From Enchytraeus crypticus (lineage: Eukaryota > Annelida > Clitellata > Enchytraeida > Enchytraeidae): 64,000 nucleotides of DNA. The translations under genes were made by a program, and so were the position numbers. Positions within the stretch are counted from its first letter, which is position 1; every line of letters starts with the position of its first letter. Below are positions 25,160-43,867 of this stretch, piece by piece. The stretch covers positions 227,501 through 291,500 of the forward strand of contig CAJHZI010000566.1 of NCBI GenBank assembly GCA_905160935.1, given 5' to 3'. The notes below the pieces were generated by a model. That model was not told the DNA's origin. It saw only the letters and a list, made by a program, of their open reading frames with translations, and searched no databases.

Positions 25160-28100
25160 TTATATTCTTTGTCCAACCATTTTCACGGCTTCATGAAACA
25201 ACTCCGTCCACCTGGAACCCTTGCGATAGAACACTGGGACTCTTCCAAGCGGAGCATGCACGGATATACGAGCAGGACCCTCATGGATGTCCTCTCTGTC
25301 ATAAATACTAATCCATGTTTCCGGTCCAGGAAGATAAACTTGCCAATTTTCAACTTCCGGTTTCAAAACTGGTGCCACCAGTAAGTCCTCTCCATAGAGA
25401 TACTGATGCTGAACCTGGTGGGCCTGTGGGTCGGATTCGTAGTGGTAGAACAGAGGACGCTGTAGTGGAACCCCGTGCGAGGAATTCTCATCCATGATGA
25501 ACTCGGTGTATGGCTGGAGCGCCTTGAACAGGTTTACTAGACGAGAGAACCTGGAGATAGTGACGTCATCGTCGTAGATCTGAGCATTACTGTCCGGTCG
25601 ATTTCCTATATATTATAAATTAAAAATGTTAAAAATTATGATTTCCTATAAATTAAAAATGTTACAATTACGATTTACTATAAATTATATAGGTTCTAAA
25701 TTATGATTTCCTATATATTATAAATTATAAATGTTCTAAATTATGATTTCCTATATATTATAAATTATAAATGTTCTAAATTATGATTTCCTATATATTA
25801 TAAATTATAAATGTTCTAAATTATGATTTCCTATATATTATAAATTATAAATGTTCTAAATTATGATTTCCTATATATTATAAATTATAAATGTTCTAAA
25901 TTATGATTTCCTATATATTATAAATTATAAATGTTCTAAATTAAGATTTCCTATATATTATAAATTATAAATGTTCTAAATTATGATTTCCTATATATTA
26001 TAAATTATAAATGTTCTAAATTATGATTTCCTATATATTATAAATTATAAACGTTATAAATATTTAATTCCTATTAATTATAAATATTATAAATTATGAT
26101 TTCCAACAAATTATAAATGTTATTAATTATGATTCCCTATAAATTATAAATATTATAAATAATAATTTCGCATAAAGTGATCGAGTCAGATATACATGTA
26201 GAGGCGACATTTGGCTGGTGACATCTATATCAAATCTTCATCGTCAACTATTACTTATACTGATATATGGGATCATAAATAGGACGTGGAGTAAGACAAG
26301 GTTATAGCATTTCGGCGCTGCTGTTTAACATTTACGCTGAGGCAATGATGGGGGAAGCCATGGAAGACTTGGAAGAAGGAATAAAAGTAGGAGGGAATTT
26401 GTTACAAGATATACGATTTGCAGATGACCAAGGAATGGTAGCGGGCAGCGAGATTGGATTGCAGAAGATAATGGATAGGCTGAATGATACGGCCCTAAGA
26501 TATGGCATGAAGATTAATATAAAAAAGACCAAGGTTATGAGAGTGTCCAATAATAAAGGTGAAGTTAATATCACAATAAATGATACGAAATTGGAACAGG
26601 TAAGGAGTTTCAAATATTTGGGTCATACTATAACCGATGATGGGAAATGTGAGGCGAAAATATGCAGTAGGATTGCACAAGCAAAGGCGGCCTTTGGTAG
26701 TGGAAAAGAACTATTAACAAAAAGTCTAAAGAAAGACACAAAGATAAAGATAGTGAAAACTTTGGTTTGGACCATGCTATTATATGGATGTGAAACATGG
26801 GCCTTAAGAAAGGAAGATATTAGGAAACTGGAGGCATTGGAAATGTGGATTGGAGAAGAATGGAGAGGATTAGCTGGACTCAAATGGTTACAAATGAGGA
26901 AGTCCTGGAGAGAGTTGGCACAGATAGACAGTTGATAAATGTATTAAGAAATAGGAAGAAGATATGGATAGGACACATTCTAAGGGGGGAAGGTCTATTA
27001 AAAGAGGTCATAGAAGGTAGAATGGAAGGAAAAAGAGGCAGGGGCAGGCCGAGATTAGGTATGTTAGATGATTTAAGACCCACTCATATGTGGAAATGAA
27101 GAGGAAGGCGGAAGACAGAGAAGAGTGGAGGCGTTATGTACCATGGACCTGCCAGTAGGCAGTGCACTAAGAGAGAGAATAGGTCCCAATAACTAGAAAA
27201 AAATATACCAGACTAAAATTTAAACTTCATCAGTAAGCCTAAACTTTGTTCACCTCATGTTTGGCTTTTCTTAGCTATAAGCCTATTCTGTATTTAGTCA
27301 CTGGAACAATGGTTAGGCGGTTGGGCATTGCTTGCTATTCATTGCTAAGAAATCAAGAACACGCGTTTAAAGTTCAGGTAAATCCAGTGCATATATTTCC
27401 AGATCCGTAGAATATCTAGAAATAGATCAATGGATCTTTAAATATTGGATGAGTATATAGAATATAGATCAGTGTTTATGCAGTTTATGAGTCAGCTTAT
27501 AATAGGCGTTGCATTTATATAGATTTGAAATAGTTGATATAGCGTTGATGAGGACTGTTCGGTGCGAACATGGCTACCAAAAAATATGAACTCAACACCA
27601 ATGAGCGGCTTATTCACCCACTTGTGCTAAATATCATCGTTGACCATTTGACTATTTGACTATTAATAGAGCGGTTTATAAACATAGGTAGAAGCTGGTA
27701 ATGCTTTTGTTAACGTCAGTTTTCTCACTCGAAAGCGATATCAGCGACGGACGAACCCAGAATTTGAACCCCGCTCATACTGATCAGCGGTCGAATATCT
27801 TACCGACATCGCCACTGCTATCACTAGCTCACCAGCTACTATAGCTCACTGCTATAGCTCACCAGTATCTACTGTCATGGGTACTGGTGAGCTAGGATCG
27901 TCATGGATGATCTGTACACAAATAGTGAAGCTGTACCTCACCCAGACGAGCTAAATATCATCATGGAAGACCTGTACACAATTAGCGAAGCGGTACACAC
28001 ATCCAGGTGAGTTAAATATCGTCATGGACGACATGTACACAGCCAATGAAGCGGTACACTCACCCAGACGAGCTGAATATCAGCATGGATGACCTATACA

Positions 28101-30256
28101 CAACAAATGAAGCGGTACTCTCACCCAGATGTGTTCTCATCACTGGGCTGAACGCAGCTGTCTCGGCGCTTCTGAGCAGCAGCTCTTTGCTGCGAGTAAG
28201 TCTCAGTGACCCCGTCACCCATGACTCGCTCAACTCCTGCTCCACGGTTGTGTAGCCCCCAATGTCAAAGTGGGTCAAGCCGAACCCGCTGAGGCCGAGA
28301 GAGAGGGCTGCTGGTATAGTGGAGGCCAGGCCGTCGTCAGGACCCCAGTCGACGTTCTGATCACCCGCCCACGAGAGGAGGCTGTACCTCTGAGTGCCTG
28401 CAGGCACGTGTAGGCACATGTAGGTACATGGGGGAAACATGGGGGTATATGTGGGAACATGTGGGTAGATGTAGGTACATGTAGGCACATGTGGGCATAG
28501 GTGGGCACATGTAGGCATATGTAGGTACATGTAGGTACATGTGGGCACATGTGGGCACATGTGGGCACATGTAGACACATGCGGGGACATGTAGGCACAT
28601 GTAGGCACATGTAGGGACATGTGGATCCATGTGGGTACATGTAGGCGCATGTAGGCACATGTGGGCCCATGTGGGTACATGTGGGCGCATGTAGGCAATG
28701 TAGGCACTGTAGGCACTGTAGGCACATGTGGGCACATATATACATGCAGGCACATGTTGGCACATGGGGATATATTTGGGCTCATTTAGGCACATTTAGG
28801 CACACGTAGGCCTATGTGGGCTAAGAAAGTGGTCTACTAATAATAGTGTTAGCAAAAACAATATTAACCGAGTGCCTACCGGCATGTGCCGTGGTGTAGT
28901 TATGACAGTGCTAATATTATTATTATATATTTTTATTATTGAAAATATTACTATAGATAAACTACGCTTTACTGTTAACAAATTAAACAGTTTTTTTATC
29001 AATTAAATTTGTGTAACCAACCAATCAAATTTCAGTTAAATTAAAATCAGGTAAGAGACAGTCAGTAAATAAAAGCTATACGAAATAGGTAGAATTGAAT
29101 AGGACACATTCTGAAAAGCTGGTAAAGCTAAGGTTAACATCAGTTTCCTCACTCGAAAGTTGTATCAGCGACGAGCGAGCCCAGGATTTGAACCCCGCAC
29201 ATACTGATCGAGTGTCTTACCGCGAGTTTCCTAAGCTCATATGCTTTACTAAAGAAGGTCATAGTAGTCAGAATGTAAGGAAAGAGAAGCAGAGGCAGAC
29301 CGAGATTAGGAATGTTGGATGATATAAAGATCCATTTGTGTCACATGACGAGGAAAACGGAAGACAGAGAAGAGTGGAGGCGTTATATACAATGGATCTG
29401 CCCTAAGATCAGATGCACAGCCTAAGATGGCAGTGCACTAAGAGAGAGAGAGAGAGAAAAAAAAAACTCATAATATACCCTCTCCCCCTGCCCTCATAAA
29501 GAAGATCAACTCTCCCGCACCTCCTGACTCATCGACAACCTCTCTGTTCAGCTTCGCCCACATCACCGGATACTCGTTGTGAACCGCCATGCCGGTCCGT
29601 CCATCATGGAACAAGCCATCTGTAGGAATGTATTCACCAAAATCCGCCATCCAACCGCTGAATCCCAGGTCAATCAGATTTGTCTTTATTATATCTGTGG
29701 GGCAATGCAATACACAAAAACTGTTACAAAATACACAATTCAGCTGTAAAATACTTTTAAAAAGTACACAATATATATGTAGATACAATAATACTTAAAC
29801 GAATGGATAAACTTCAAAAACCGGAAAGTCTATTCGTATCCCGACCCTGGTTAAACTCGGATTTAAGGGAAGATGATGATGATGATGATGATGAATACAA
29901 AATACAACTACCGGGACCCCCCTACCCCTGTTCCTGCGCCTCTGAGGCAGTATAAAAGGGAGCAATTTCTCAGTGCATGTACGTTAACAAGTGGCCGCAA
30001 GGCTGTCATACGGTGGAGGAGGGACTGACCTCGGTCAATCCCTCCTCTGCTTGACTGCTGACCTCGAGGCGTCTCGTCCCTGGTCGGCGGTGCGAGCTTC
30101 GGCTCGTTAATTAGGGAAATACTTAGAAATGGCTGTCACAGCGGATTGTCATTGTAAAGTGTGTAAGACAGGTTGTTCCAAGGTGTTTTGTGGCTTACGG
30201 AGCGCCCCGAAGGTGGGGTGCCCCGAGCTGGGAGTGTGCCCCGGAGGCAGGTATGC

Positions 30257-30322
<66 letters not shown>

Positions 30323-30324
30323 CA

Positions 30325-30370
<46 letters not shown>

Positions 30371-33300
30371 ATATGCATTATATATATATATATATGTATA
30401 TATATAAATGTATATACATGTACCTTTATCTGGAGCCAGTGGCAAAGTCGATAAGATACTCGACCGCGGATCAGTAGGTGCGGGTTCAAATCCTGGGCTC
30501 GCCCGTCACTGACATCACTTTCCAGTGAGGAAACTGACGTTAACCTTAGCTTTTTATCTACACCTTCATTTAACAGACCTTTATACCACCTCACTGCCTC
30601 CTCGTTGGTTAGATCAACCGTGCCGCAGTTAAATTCTCCAAAGTCCATCAGATAGGCCTGCCCTGATTGATTCATCATCAGATACTGATTGGCTTCTGCT
30701 TCTTTGAACAAATCACCGGCACAGTTTAGATGTGGATTGATGTATCCCAGCACTCGAACACCCGAACCTCTCAGTCGCTTTATTTCATCCTCTAAGCCTT
30801 GAAACAACAAACAAACAACTAAACAATTCGGCTAGTTAGACACGCAGTTGTTCATTCATGATAATATTTGTTTTGGGATTATGTTCGCCAGATAGCGACG
30901 CTAGTGCCGCACTCAGTTAGAAACCTTCGACGTGCCATTCCGTCACACTAAATAAAGGAATAAAAACTGGAATCATAGGTAGATAAGAACTGAACAACAA
31001 CAACAAAATAATAAATAATGATCATAAATAATATTTAATTATATTTAGAGGTTAACTTTAAATTAATCGATTAAATTTAGAGGTTCGTGTTTAACGTTTA
31101 GTTTAGTTTTATGTATGTTTAGTTTTATTTATGTTTAGTTTTAACGGTTAAATTTAGAGGTTCGTGTTCGCATCAACGCAAGAGAGTTACGGCATCATAA
31201 AAGTTTAGACAAATATTTAACAAGAAATTTTAAATAAATGCAACACCTGCAACTTTCATAACAGCTGTGATTTTGCTTCGTACTTGTGAAGTACTTGATA
31301 GTAAACAAATTCAACGGCGATTAAATGAAACCACCCCTGCACATCATGTCAGGTTCTGAACTCTAAGCCTTCTGTCCGCAGTATTAGTCTTATTAGTCTT
31401 ACCATCCGAATCCGATGTGTTATGAATTCTTTAAGGATGGGAGTAGATGGAGCAAGCATTGAAGTAACAAATTCATCTGCGTTACTAATTCTGTAACCTT
31501 AACGCGCAGTATTCTGAGCAATGTCCAAGGTAGAATATCGATTTGTTTAAGTGTAAAATAAAAATATGACCTACGCACATGTTCACTAGGATTATATTAG
31601 GAATACTTTGGACTGATTATCTGGATTTTGGAATTGGCATCGTTTTTTGGACCTTCTTTTTGCTCGCCGGTTTGATTTTGTCTTAAGAGTGCTCGATGTT
31701 ATAATTGATGACTGTAGCACTCTAATTGTTGTTATTATTATTATTGACTAATGCTAAGAAAACAATCGTCAAATGACAATGAATTCACAACGAGTGAGAT
31801 CAAAGCCAATCCAATTATCCACTGTCTAGGTTCCAGAGTATGTTCACGGATCATCTAACCCGGATAGCGCTCTGGATTCCATGTCCAGTTCCAGAAGACT
31901 CGTTGACCGAATGACGTGGTTATCTTTCCACACCAATCCTGAATCCACAGAGCTGCCACTGACACACCTCCTCTCTCCAGCTTCTTCAGAACTCTCACCA
32001 TCTAAATGTTAAAATTGGAATTTAAGAAACATAAGCGTTTGGAAGAGTGAGAATAAACTGACAAAGTCACAAACTGGCTGGATTTATGTCGGTAAGATAT
32101 GCGATTGGGGATCAGTATGTACTGGGTTCAAAATCTTGGGCTTGCCCGTCACTGACGTCGCTTTCGAGTGAGGAAACTGAAGTTTACATTAGCTTTTTGT
32201 TAGCTTTTTACATAGAGTAATGCATCGGCGGCTGGAACCAAGGAAGGTGATACACTCTAAGTACTTAGACTCCAGATTCTATAATAGAAGACTACTAGTT
32301 AAACTGTGATTGAAGGGAAGTTGACGATGACTCTTTAATAGAAGAGGATGGGAGTTGGGAAAGAAGATTACTAGTAGGTTACAGGCTGGGTGGGAAAAGT
32401 GGAGAGAAATGTTAATGATAATCAATATTTACAGGTTATCTAAAACTTTACACGATGATGCTATGTAGATATTATGAATTGCACCTCAAGTTAACCTAAA
32501 TGAGAGGAATATGACTTCTTTAAGATTTTCTATTAATAACAACAGCAACAACACACATTATAGTGAAATGATCAACTATGTTGATAGCTACCACTTTTAA
32601 TACCACATGTTATATCCGTTAGGCAATTTAGTTCATTTCCCGGGTAGCCATTCCAGTGAATGTCCGAGATTTTACTTTCAGATCAGCACGGCTGGGATAC
32701 GAACCCACGAGAGTTCAATTCACCTCAGGGTCTGTCATTTAAAACTTCCTGACGTTATCTACACCGTTAACCATTGCGCTATTGTGACATTAAGACACTC
32801 TTACCACTTCAGCTCCTCCTTGAACCCCAATAATTGCACCTGATTGGACCCACTGCGGCAGTTTTGGTTGACGTCCCAGATATCGACTTAAAGTTGACTG
32901 AACTTCTTTGAAACTTTGCCCAGTGCCAAAAGTTAACGTAGGTCTTGGCTTTCTATGTAATATTATCAATCATTCAATAAGAATTTAACGTCCGGTTCCT
33001 CGCCATTAGGCAATATCAGAGACGTCAAAAATTCAAATGTATGAATTGAAAAATTATAACTATATATTAATGTAATATAGTAGCATTTATATTTTGTTAT
33101 TGCATCTGATACTCATGTCGAGCCCGGGTGGTGTCGGGACCACTGCAGAATAGGGCAACCGCAAACAAGATGCCGCGTGTACGTAAGAGGCGACTAAGGC
33201 AGGAGTTGAGGAAGACAGAGGGAATCCACCTCACCATGAAAGTTTTCCCATGATTAAATGGCAGTTAATCCATTATAGAAACGGGAAACCACCTCAGAAG

Positions 33301-33457
33301 CTATATTATTCCCAAGCCATAGGCTTCATTACGGAGTGGATATGGCATAGCAATTTGTAAAGGTATTAACTAGTTAATCGATGGTGTGCTCTTTATAAAG
33401 TGTGAAATCTCTTGTGAGTAGGAGTATGTACCTTGGATCTGCCCCTTGGAAGAACAT

Positions 33458-33493
<36 letters not shown>

Positions 33494-36400
33494 TAAATCG
33501 ATCATGATGTCCTGCATGTTAACTTAATGCTTAACTCAAAGAGTTTATTTAGGTTTATTTAGGCGTTATATTAAATATATTTTAACCTCACACAATCGAA
33601 AATGAAGATTTCCGTCCACAAGTTCTGTTCAAAGTTCAGTATTTTATAATTATGGCCAGTCACGTGACAGTAGAAATGTCTGCTGCTAATGTAAGAAGCC
33701 TGGGGAAAATACGTCGTATGGAAATCGCCAGTCGATCCTGGACTAAGTACATTTATCACAGCAGACAACATGCTCCGACTGTTTCTTCCCACTCCTAAGA
33801 AATATAGCAAAATTAAAAATAATATTTATTAAACGACGTATTGGAAGGTTACTCTTAAACAAACGCCGACTGTAATTGATGCGCCAACAAAGGCAACGAT
33901 TACTAATAACCATGGAGAGAAAGGAGGTAATGAACCTTAAAATAAGCAGCTGTGCGCTTCATGATCCAGTGTGCCGTTATTATTATTAGTATTATTATTA
34001 GTATTATTATTAGTATTAGTATTAGTATTAGTATTAGTATTAGTATTAGTATTAGTATTAGTATTAGTATTAGTATTTAATAATATTCATTCTAAATAAT
34101 TTGATGCAAATATACAATAAGTAGCATTTAATAGCCAACAGGATTCTATTGAACATCGATTGAACTGATTAGACTGGAAGAAATTCCCTAAGAATTAGTG
34201 CAATTTTTTAAATGAAAATGTGTTAAGTATAAAGGTATTTTCTCTAGAGCTTTAAGTAGAGTTTAAAGAAAATAATCCGAAAATGTAACTTTGAGACGTT
34301 TTAATTCGCCAACATTTAGGTTTTATGCACTAACAGCAAAATGGCTAAGTTTCACGTCTGTTTCTATACCGCGACTCAACATTTATACCTTCGATAAGCA
34401 CTGTCAGACAATGAAAGATGGTCCGTATCACGTATCTATATCCATAAATGCATATCACGTGTCGCTATAAGGGACACGTGATATGCATATTTTGTACAAT
34501 TGTTGTACAACTGCTGTACAACTATGCACGTTGAATAATGATGTATAATTATCGCTTTTCTTTTTCGTATGTGCGGTGTTCAAATCCTGCGCTCGCCCAT
34601 CATTGACATCGCTTTCGGGTGAAGAAACTGACGTTAACCTTAGCTTTACTAACTTTCTCTTGTATCGAGAGACGACTAAGCAGGAAACTGAGTAAGGAAT
34701 TGTGAAAACCATCTCTGAACCAATTGTCAAAGACTATGGTAATATGGTATCGTAAGGTATGGTATGGTATGGTATCGCTAACTTTTACGATTAGTGGAAG
34801 GCATTGATCAGTAGCGTGCTCGTACTGTTCAACCTGTGAGTAGAAATATATACCTTGGACCTGCCACACGTTCGGCTAACAGCGAGACATAGACAAATAA
34901 TCACTATTGCATTTGTCTGTTGCAGAGGAATTTCAATATGCTCACACAACTATTATAATAATTAGAAGTTTATAAATTATATCATCTTGCAAATACTCTG
35001 CTGCTTGAGTGTAGCAAAAAATAAAAAATAAAAAATTTAAACCTTCTACCATTTCTAAACCAAAATTGGCAAACCTTGTTCTCGAGTCCAGATAGGAAAT
35101 GACTTCCCTTTAAGATTTAGATAAGTGAATTGTTCACCACCGCCGAATATTTTCTCCTCTTCAGAAGAAGTGAGTCTAAACCACAGCCATTCATATCCCT
35201 GTGTGACCTCCAGCAAGGTTACAATACACTCGTGGTCAAGAGTCGACTCAATTCTTAGAGTAACCTGCGAGATATGGCAAGCGTTGATCTACTGCCTCAT
35301 CTGTACGAGGCAGAGACAGAATGTAAAATCTAGGATACATGACGGGTTAAAGAGAGCCAGATCCTTGCATTAATTAGTTTCTCTTTGATCTATGCTTAAG
35401 AGAATACTAGTCTATCTACTAGAGCACTATTGTTGTGTAGTCTGCATCAGTATTTTCCGCTTGCGATGTCTCAACAGAACATCGCCATCTGGTGAAAACA
35501 CAAGACGTTAAACCTTCGTTGTATAGTGCTGCATTGACATCAATCATCGCTATTAAGCTAAAAGCAGTCTACATGAAGTTAGTGCCAAACTATAAAAGTT
35601 TTAGATATTAAACACAGAAAATAATTAATTTTTAAAATTAATTTTATTATTAACTAATTAAATTTTATAATTTTCATAATTAATTTTTCGTACTTGTGAT
35701 GTGTATCCAATGAAATATCCAAACGTATCTCTAAAGTAAGGCCTATATAACTTCTGTACTGCATGCATAATATTCATCCGAACGGTCTGTGTAGAAATAG
35801 TTGCATAATCGGGATATGAGTAAAATTCACAATACTGTGAGCGTTGATTGCTCAATAGGTAGGCATATAATTCCTCGTTTATAAATACGTTCGGTTGTTT
35901 GTATATTGAAATATAAATTTACCTCATACCTTAATTCATACCTAATGTCTATTTTTATGTTAAACTTTTAATACAAACCCTACCTTAACACCGGCAGCTG
36001 AGCTAAGTTTAACAAGGACATGATCGCTCAGTCTCTCAACGCTGAAATCTCTCAGAGCTATTCTCTCTTCAGCAGTCAACGTGACGTCAAAGTTTCCTTT
36101 GTCAGCTATGAACGAGGCAGTACCTCTACCAGCGAACAAACAGCAGTGGTCTTTACAGTGATCCAAGATCTGCGAATACATGCGAGCCAAAGAACATGTA
36201 CAAAGGGCCAATGAGCCAAAGAACATGTAAGACAAACAACTACAAACAAACCATTGCCTACTTATGATGCGCCACTTAGCTACAGGCTGAAAACAATTTT
36301 AAAGTCTAAAACACTTTTAATTGAATTTAACTTAATTATGCTGGTTCAGGAAGTCGGAAAGACCTGTAATATCATACTTTTAAAGGCTAAAAATAAATTT

Positions 36401-36540
36401 TAAAGTCAGTTAAACAGAGAAGACTTAAAACACTGGTATCAAACCTTGATATTTCCTACAGATAGCGAGAATCCTCCGTTAGTTTCGTCAAGTGAGAAGC
36501 TTTTATACAAGGTCGTCGTATTGTTCTCATTTTCGCTCAT
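25160..36540 (-). CDS. Sulfoquinovosidase, glycoside hydrolase family 31, complete, 10 exons
   Basis: Retaining alpha-glycosidase expected to release sulfoquinovose from the plant/algal sulfolipid headgroup. Coding exons (minus): 36445-36540, 35984-36169, 35075-35264, 33587-33794, 32805-32952, 31860-32001, 30564-30797, 29479-29694, 28125-28397, 25160-25605; 2139 nt, 712 aa (E. coli YihQ has 678). Every junction keeps frame. An in-frame TAG precedes the ATG. From N-terminus: beta-rich domain with [12 protein letters not shown], then the barrel with [21 protein letters not shown] (nucleophile Asp419), GDQNVDW (acid/base Asp486) and DIGGYTT. Arg310, Trp313 and Tyr522 align with the YihQ sulfonate-binding residues (Arg301, Trp304, Tyr508, from memory), which ordinary GH31 alpha-glucosidases lack. 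No signal peptide, so probably cytosolic. About 13 extra residues follow DIGGYTT. Introns hold a LINE, SINEs and three minisatellites. MYORG and lysosomal alpha-glucosidases fit much less well. Confidence 0.95.
25606..26160. repeat. 40-bp minisatellite built on the exon-10 acceptor
   Basis: About 11 regular 40-bp units plus degenerate ones. On the minus strand each unit holds TATATAG followed by GAAATC, which are the acceptor and first 6 bases of sulfoquinovosidase exon 10 (exon start 25605). The array runs directly into that exon. Confidence 0.92.
26268..27180 (+). mobile_element. 5'-truncated, dead LINE (reverse transcriptase C-terminal half)
   Basis: Codes for the second half of a non-LTR retrotransposon reverse transcriptase: GVRQG followed by a [10 protein letters not shown] segment, the catalytic FADD box, [20 protein letters not shown], a LLYGCETW segment, and the C-terminal [12 protein letters not shown] and [13 protein letters not shown]. 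The first frame runs to about 26935. A one-base loss near 26850, relative to the copy at 48 kb, shifts the reading frame to 27099. The 3' end is GGCAGTGCACTAAGAGAGAG. It lies in sulfoquinovosidase intron 9 in the opposite orientation. The clade is not assigned. Confidence 0.92.
27692..27835 (-). mobile_element. SINE-A copy
   Basis: Diverged full-length copy in sulfoquinovosidase intron 9, in the same orientation as the gene. The head segment, B-box region and the TCACTCGAAAGCGATATCAG part are all present. Confidence 0.85.
27890..28135. repeat. 61-bp repeat built on the exon-9 donor
   Basis: Four copies of about 61 bp with TCATGGAYGAYCTGTACACA and GAAGCGGTACAC blocks. The last copy extends into sulfoquinovosidase exon 9. 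On the minus strand copies 1 and 3 carry CTGG|GTGAG, the same junction as the real donor (exon end 28125); copy 2 has lost the GT. Confidence 0.9.
28398..28830. repeat. 12-bp minisatellite (GTAGGCACATGT) abutting exon 9
   Basis: More than 30 degenerate copies of a 12-bp unit, GTAGGYACATGT/GTGGGCACATGT, running directly to the acceptor of sulfoquinovosidase exon 9 (exon start 28397). On the minus strand three frames stay open and look like a Pro/Cys/His/Met repeat protein; this is an artefact of the unit length and none of it is in the spliced coding sequence. Confidence 0.92.
29080..29455 (+). mobile_element. LINE 3' end interrupted by a SINE-A
   Basis: LINE sequence (AGGACACATTCT) stops near 29112, a minus-oriented SINE-A occupies about 29114-29222, and LINE sequence resumes (AAAGAAGGTCATAG...GGCAGACCGAGATTAGGAA) to the GCAGTGCACTAAGAGAGAGA terminus. 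The SINE therefore inserted into an already fixed LINE fragment. It lies in sulfoquinovosidase intron 8. Confidence 0.85.
30256..30410. repeat. (TA)n microsatellite in sulfoquinovosidase intron 7
   Basis: About 155 bp of TA dinucleotide with scattered CA/GT steps. The long Ile/Tyr open frames across it on both strands are artefacts. Confidence 0.95.
30432..30554 (+). mobile_element. SINE-A, near-complete copy
   Basis: Begins GGAGCCAGTGGC, has a tRNA-like B box GGTTCAAATCC at 30483-30493, then CTCGCCCGTCACTGACATC, AGTGAGGAAACTGACGTTAA and a terminal CCTTAGCTTTT. Its end lies 9 bp from the donor of sulfoquinovosidase exon 7 (30563), on the opposite strand. Other copies: 32088-32200, 34570-34655, 46024-46092, 46540-46660, 49744-49790, 63866-63990 (plus) and those listed separately on minus. 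Confidence 0.88.
32551..32791 (-). mobile_element. SINE-B copy beside an exon donor
   Basis: Full-length copy of a second tRNA-derived SINE. The head (complement GCGCTATTG) lies about 13 bp from the donor of sulfoquinovosidase exon 5 (exon end 32805). It has a TTCAATTC/GATACGAACCC B-box region and a far end ATTATAGTGAAATGATCAAC. Confidence 0.88.
33840..34075 (+). repeat. Dispersed repeat family G with (ATT AGT)n tail
   Basis: The first 140 bp match about 42225-42365: GAAGGTTACTCTTAAA, AATTGATGCGCCA, ATTACTAATAACCATGGAGA and CCAGTGTGCCGTTAT. Here a (TATTAG)n microsatellite follows (33980-34075). Confidence 0.75.
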
Positions 36541-36544
36541 CTTC

Positions 36545-36800
36545 GATACCTATCGGTAATAGAAAGCAGTGTCGTAAATATAGCTACCAGATAACGGCAA
36601 CAGTGTCGCAAATAGCTGCAATATAACGGCAGCACTGTCGCAAATAGCTGCAAAATAACGGCAGTGTTGCAAATGGCCACAAGATAACGGAAGCAGTGTC
36701 GCAAATAACTGCAAGTTAACGGTAGCAGTGTCGCAAGTAGCTGCAATATAGCGGCAGCACTACCGCAAATAGCTACCACTTAACGGCAGCATTGTCGCTA
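36545..36800. repeat. Minisatellite directly upstream of the sulfoquinovosidase start codon
   Basis: About eight copies of a unit of 30 to 35 bp built on GCAGTGTCGCAAATAGCTGCA. The array begins within 15 to 20 bp of the ATG, so it is in the 5' UTR or promoter. On the minus strand several copies contain TTGCAG|C, an acceptor-like sequence. Confidence 0.88.

Positions 36801-43867
<7,067 letters not shown>

Noticed and set aside
26345-26935. Active retrotransposon
   Set aside because: Both LINE copies are 5' truncated and carry frameshifts, and the second also has premature stops; no endonuclease domain is present.
28060-28795. Long minus-strand frames reading as Cys/Pro/His/Met repeats (about 140-240 aa)
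   Set aside because: They arise from the 12-bp minisatellite, which has no stops in any frame. Only the part at 28125-28397 is coding, as exon 9 of the sulfoquinovosidase.
30129-30477. Ile/Tyr-rich frames on both strands, and the same at 43510-43800
   Set aside because: (TA)n microsatellites read through in all frames.
30432-30554. Functional tRNA gene suggested by the B box
   Set aside because: The rest does not fold as a tRNA, and the sequence occurs in many diverged copies; it is a SINE.
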